Assembly (NCBI RefSeq): GCF_003335675.1 | Contig: NZ_QPHL01000015.1 | Coordinates: forward strand, 62,001 to 126,000 | Direction of reading: 5' to 3' | DNA: 64,000 bases | Origin: Winogradskyella sp. KYW1333 | GTDB lineage: Bacteria; Bacteroidota; Bacteroidia; Flavobacteriales; Flavobacteriaceae | In this document: positions 62,140 to 64,000 of the stretch, piece by piece | Layout of the letters: each line of letters starts with the position of its first letter | Position numbering within the stretch: the stretch's first letter is position 1 | Position numbers and translations under genes: made by a program | The notes under the pieces: generated by a model | Databases searched by the model: none | Seen by the model: only the letters and a program-made list of their open reading frames with translations | Told to the model about the DNA's origin: nothing

Positions 62140-62871
62140 ATGAATAAATCCACTAAACATTGGTATATATCTTGGTTTGACACGCCTTATTACCATATTT
62201 TATATAAGGACAGAGATTACTCTGAAGCACAGGGTTTCATGGATAATCTTACCAATTATCTAAATCTGCCAGATAATGGAAAAATTTTGGATTTGGCATG
62301 TGGTAAAGGAAGGCATTCGGTTTATCTAAATAAATTAGGCTATGATGTTACAGGTGTAGATTTATCAGAACAGAGCATTAACTACGCGAAGCAATATGAA
62401 AATGACACCTTAAAGTTTAAGGTGCATGATATGAGCAAACCTTTAAATGATAAGTTTGACGCCGTTTTTAATCTCTTTACAAGCTTTGGCTATTTCGACG
62501 ACGAAAGCTGTAATCTTAATACAATTAAAGCAATAAAATCAGAGCTTAATGAATTTGGTTTTGGAGTTATTGATTTTATGAACACCAATTATGTTACATC
62601 CAATTTAGTAGCTCAAGATGTTAAATCGGTTGATGGAATTGATTTTTATCAAAAAAGAAGGGCTGAAAATGGTTTCATTATGAAAGATATAAGTTTTGAA
62701 ATTGATGGCGAGAAATTTAACTTTCAAGAATGTGTGAGAGCTTTTATACTAGAAGATTTTGAAAATTTATTTGAAAAAGCAGGTGTTCACTTACTTGATG
62801 TATTCGGTGATTATAATCTTAATAAATACCTATCAGAATCCTCAGAACGTCTAATTATGATTTTTAAGTAA
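62140..62871 (+). CDS. Class I SAM-dependent methyltransferase
   Basis: 243 residues. SAM-binding motif KILDLACGKGRHSVYLNKLG near residue 48, acidic loop DVTGVDLSEQSINYAK near residue 70, and FDAVFNLFTSFGYFDDE near residue 107 (motif IV). Stand-alone small-molecule methyltransferase type (Methyltransf_25/11). Ten bases separate it from the ZIP transporter gene. Substrate unknown. Confidence 0.88.
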   Translation: MNKSTKHWYISWFDTPYYHILYKDRDYSEAQGFMDNLTNYLNLPDNGKILDLACGKGRHSVYLNKLGYDVTGVDLSEQSINYAKQYENDTLKFKVHDMSKPLNDKFDAVFNLFTSFGYFDDESCNLNTIKAIKSELNEFGFGVIDFMNTNYVTSNLVAQDVKSVDGIDFYQKRRAENGFIMKDISFEIDGEKFNFQECVRAFILEDFENLFEKAGVHLLDVFGDYNLNKYLSESSERLIMIFK

Positions 62872-62880
62872 TTTACAGAT

Positions 62881-63555
62881 ATGAACAAGTATTTATTTCC
62901 TATTTATGCCATAATTATAGGAGTTGTAATTGCTATACTTACTAAGAAGCAAAAACCAATTGGCACGAAGCTTTTATTATCTTTTAGTGGTGCATTTTTA
63001 TTGGCTCTTACACTTTTTGATCTTCTTCCCGAAGTTTATGAACAATTAGAAGCGAAGAAAACTGGTCTATTTATCATGTGTGGAATATTACTTCAGGTAA
63101 TACTAGAGTTTTTCTCAAAAGGTGCTGAACATGGTCATATACATTTACAAAAAAAAGAATCTAGATTCCCTTGGTTGTTATTTTTAAGTTTATGTATTCA
63201 TAGTCTAACTGAAGGATTTCCTATTCATCAGCACAATGATATGGTTTATGGTGTGTTTATCCATAAAATTCCTATAGCAGCTCTTATCACAGCATTTTTA
63301 TTACAAGCTAATTACAACAAAATTCAGATTTTTAGTTTTTTGATTGTTTTTGCAGCCATGACACCTTTAGGCACAGTAATATCAAACAACACTGCAATAG
63401 CACCAGAATATGTAGATATTGTTAGTGCAGTTGCTATTGGTATCTTTTTACATATCTCTACAACTATTTTATTTGAAACTGGCGAAGGACATAAGTTTAA
63501 TTTATCAAAGCTTCTCGCTATTGTATTAGGTGTGTTAATTGCTTATTTTATTTAA
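62881..63555 (+). CDS. ZIP-family metal transporter
   Basis: 224 residues with about eight hydrophobic segments. A His-rich loop GAEHGHIHLQKK near residue 81, the ZIP TM4 metal motif CIHSLTEGFPIHQH near residue 105, and HKIPIAALI near residue 129 (TM5 ligands) identify the family (Zn/Fe/Mn import). Its stop overlaps the DUF4268 start by one base. It is outside the metal-resistance island and has ordinary neighbours. Confidence 0.88.
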   Translation: MNKYLFPIYAIIIGVVIAILTKKQKPIGTKLLLSFSGAFLLALTLFDLLPEVYEQLEAKKTGLFIMCGILLQVILEFFSKGAEHGHIHLQKKESRFPWLLFLSLCIHSLTEGFPIHQHNDMVYGVFIHKIPIAALITAFLLQANYNKIQIFSFLIVFAAMTPLGTVISNNTAIAPEYVDIVSAVAIGIFLHISTTILFETGEGHKFNLSKLLAIVLGVLIAYFI

Positions 63556-63983
63556 TGTTCTCGAAAGAAGATAGTCGCTTATTACGTCAAGAATTTTGGA
63601 CTAGTTTCGGAAAATCCTTTCCAAGAAAATGGCTTTTATATAACACAAAAATCAAAGGTCTTTCCTTTAAATTTTATTTCGACACAAAAAAGGCATACAT
63701 TACTCTAGATCTAGAAGATAATTTAGAAAATCGCATTAATTGTTGGGAAAAATTAACTGCACTAAAAAGCATTCTGCACAGTGATTATCTGCCCGATGCT
63801 ATATATGAAGAAGAGTTTTATTTAGACAATGGAAAAGAAATATCTCGAATCTATTTACCACTAGAACAAAAAGTATCTATTCATAACAAAAACTCATGGA
63901 GAGCTGTTATGGAATTCTTTAATACCAACATGATTTTGTTTGAAACATTCTTTGAAGAATATAGAGATATTATCAAAAGATAA
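63555..63983 (+). CDS. DUF4268 family protein
   Basis: 142 residues, cytosolic. The N-terminus FSKEDSRLLRQEFWTSFGKS and the final FFNTNMILFETFFEEYRDIIK are characteristic of DUF4268. A conserved helical domain; function not established. It overlaps the ZIP stop by one base (TAATG), so it is cotranscribed. Confidence 0.78.
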   Translation: MFSKEDSRLLRQEFWTSFGKSFPRKWLLYNTKIKGLSFKFYFDTKKAYITLDLEDNLENRINCWEKLTALKSILHSDYLPDAIYEEEFYLDNGKEISRIYLPLEQKVSIHNKNSWRAVMEFFNTNMILFETFFEEYRDIIKR

Positions 63984-64000
63984 GTATTCCCTAATTGTTT

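Noticed and set aside
1-64000. tRNA, rRNA, CRISPR arrays or complete insertion sequences
   Set aside because: No cloverleaf, rRNA-like stretch, regular spaced repeats or transposase gene was seen anywhere in the window.

Overview
The window looks like chromosome of a marine-type flavobacterium (Bacteroidota, Flavobacteriaceae). The DNA is AT-rich and Shine-Dalgarno-like leaders are scarce. Several genes are preceded by the Bacteroidetes promoter form TAnnTTTG, sometimes with a TTG about 19-20 bases upstream. There are many SusC/TonB-type and outer-membrane lipoproteins, a secreted nuclease with a type IX secretion tail, a fused alpha-beta 2-oxoacid dehydrogenase E1, and a tricorn-like S41 protease. 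All functional calls come from reading the translated proteins by eye; no database search was run.

Region 1 (1-14.8 kb, all minus strand) is a metal-resistance island. A Cus-type tripartite copper/silver efflux system (CusB partial at the window edge, CusC, CusA) is interleaved with a PepSY membrane protein, an HMA-MauE/DoxX fusion and an acetolactate-decarboxylase-like lipoprotein. A second block holds a P1B ATPase, a GDCCVxC protein, MerTP without MerA, a DUF3703 protein, a Fur-family repressor, a TonB-dependent receptor and a DUF6660 protein. Two near-identical 15-base motifs precede the DUF3703-MerTP-ATPase operon and the DUF6660/TonB unit. They are good candidates for the operator of the local Fur-like repressor.

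Region 2 (14.8-23.8 kb, plus strand) opens with a truncated XerD-like tyrosine recombinase and a palindrome ending in GTTGTGC. It continues with two tandem branched-chain amino acid leader-peptide attenuators and then the full ilvE-ilvD-ilvB-ilvN-ilvC-ilvA operon, and closes with a long imperfect hairpin bounded by GCACAAC/GTTGTGC that looks like an integron attC site. The double attenuator and the attC-like boundaries are the most interesting signals in the window.

Region 3 (23.9-27.3 kb, minus strand) is a small integrated element: a tyrosine integrase with iterons at its 5' side, an RteC-like protein, an excisionase-like HTH protein and two small genes. It abuts the 3' end of mnmE.

Region 4 (27.4-64 kb) is mostly ordinary core genome: mnmE, a TlpA-type thioredoxin, a rhomboid, an LpxL-like acyltransferase, glmM, an AcpH-like protein, ggt, a tricorn-like protease, AlkD, an ATP-grasp enzyme, uvrA, LOG, a secreted nuclease, an M1-like/barrel fusion, fused E1, tandem PPK2 genes, a methyltransferase, a LytS/LytTR two-component pair, an RlmL-type methyltransferase, a ZIP transporter and a DUF4268 protein. 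Three decayed genes are visible: 31.7-32.0 kb, 41.6-42.25 kb and a DUF202 gene with one in-frame stop at 57.1 kb. I found no tRNA, rRNA, CRISPR array or complete insertion sequence.
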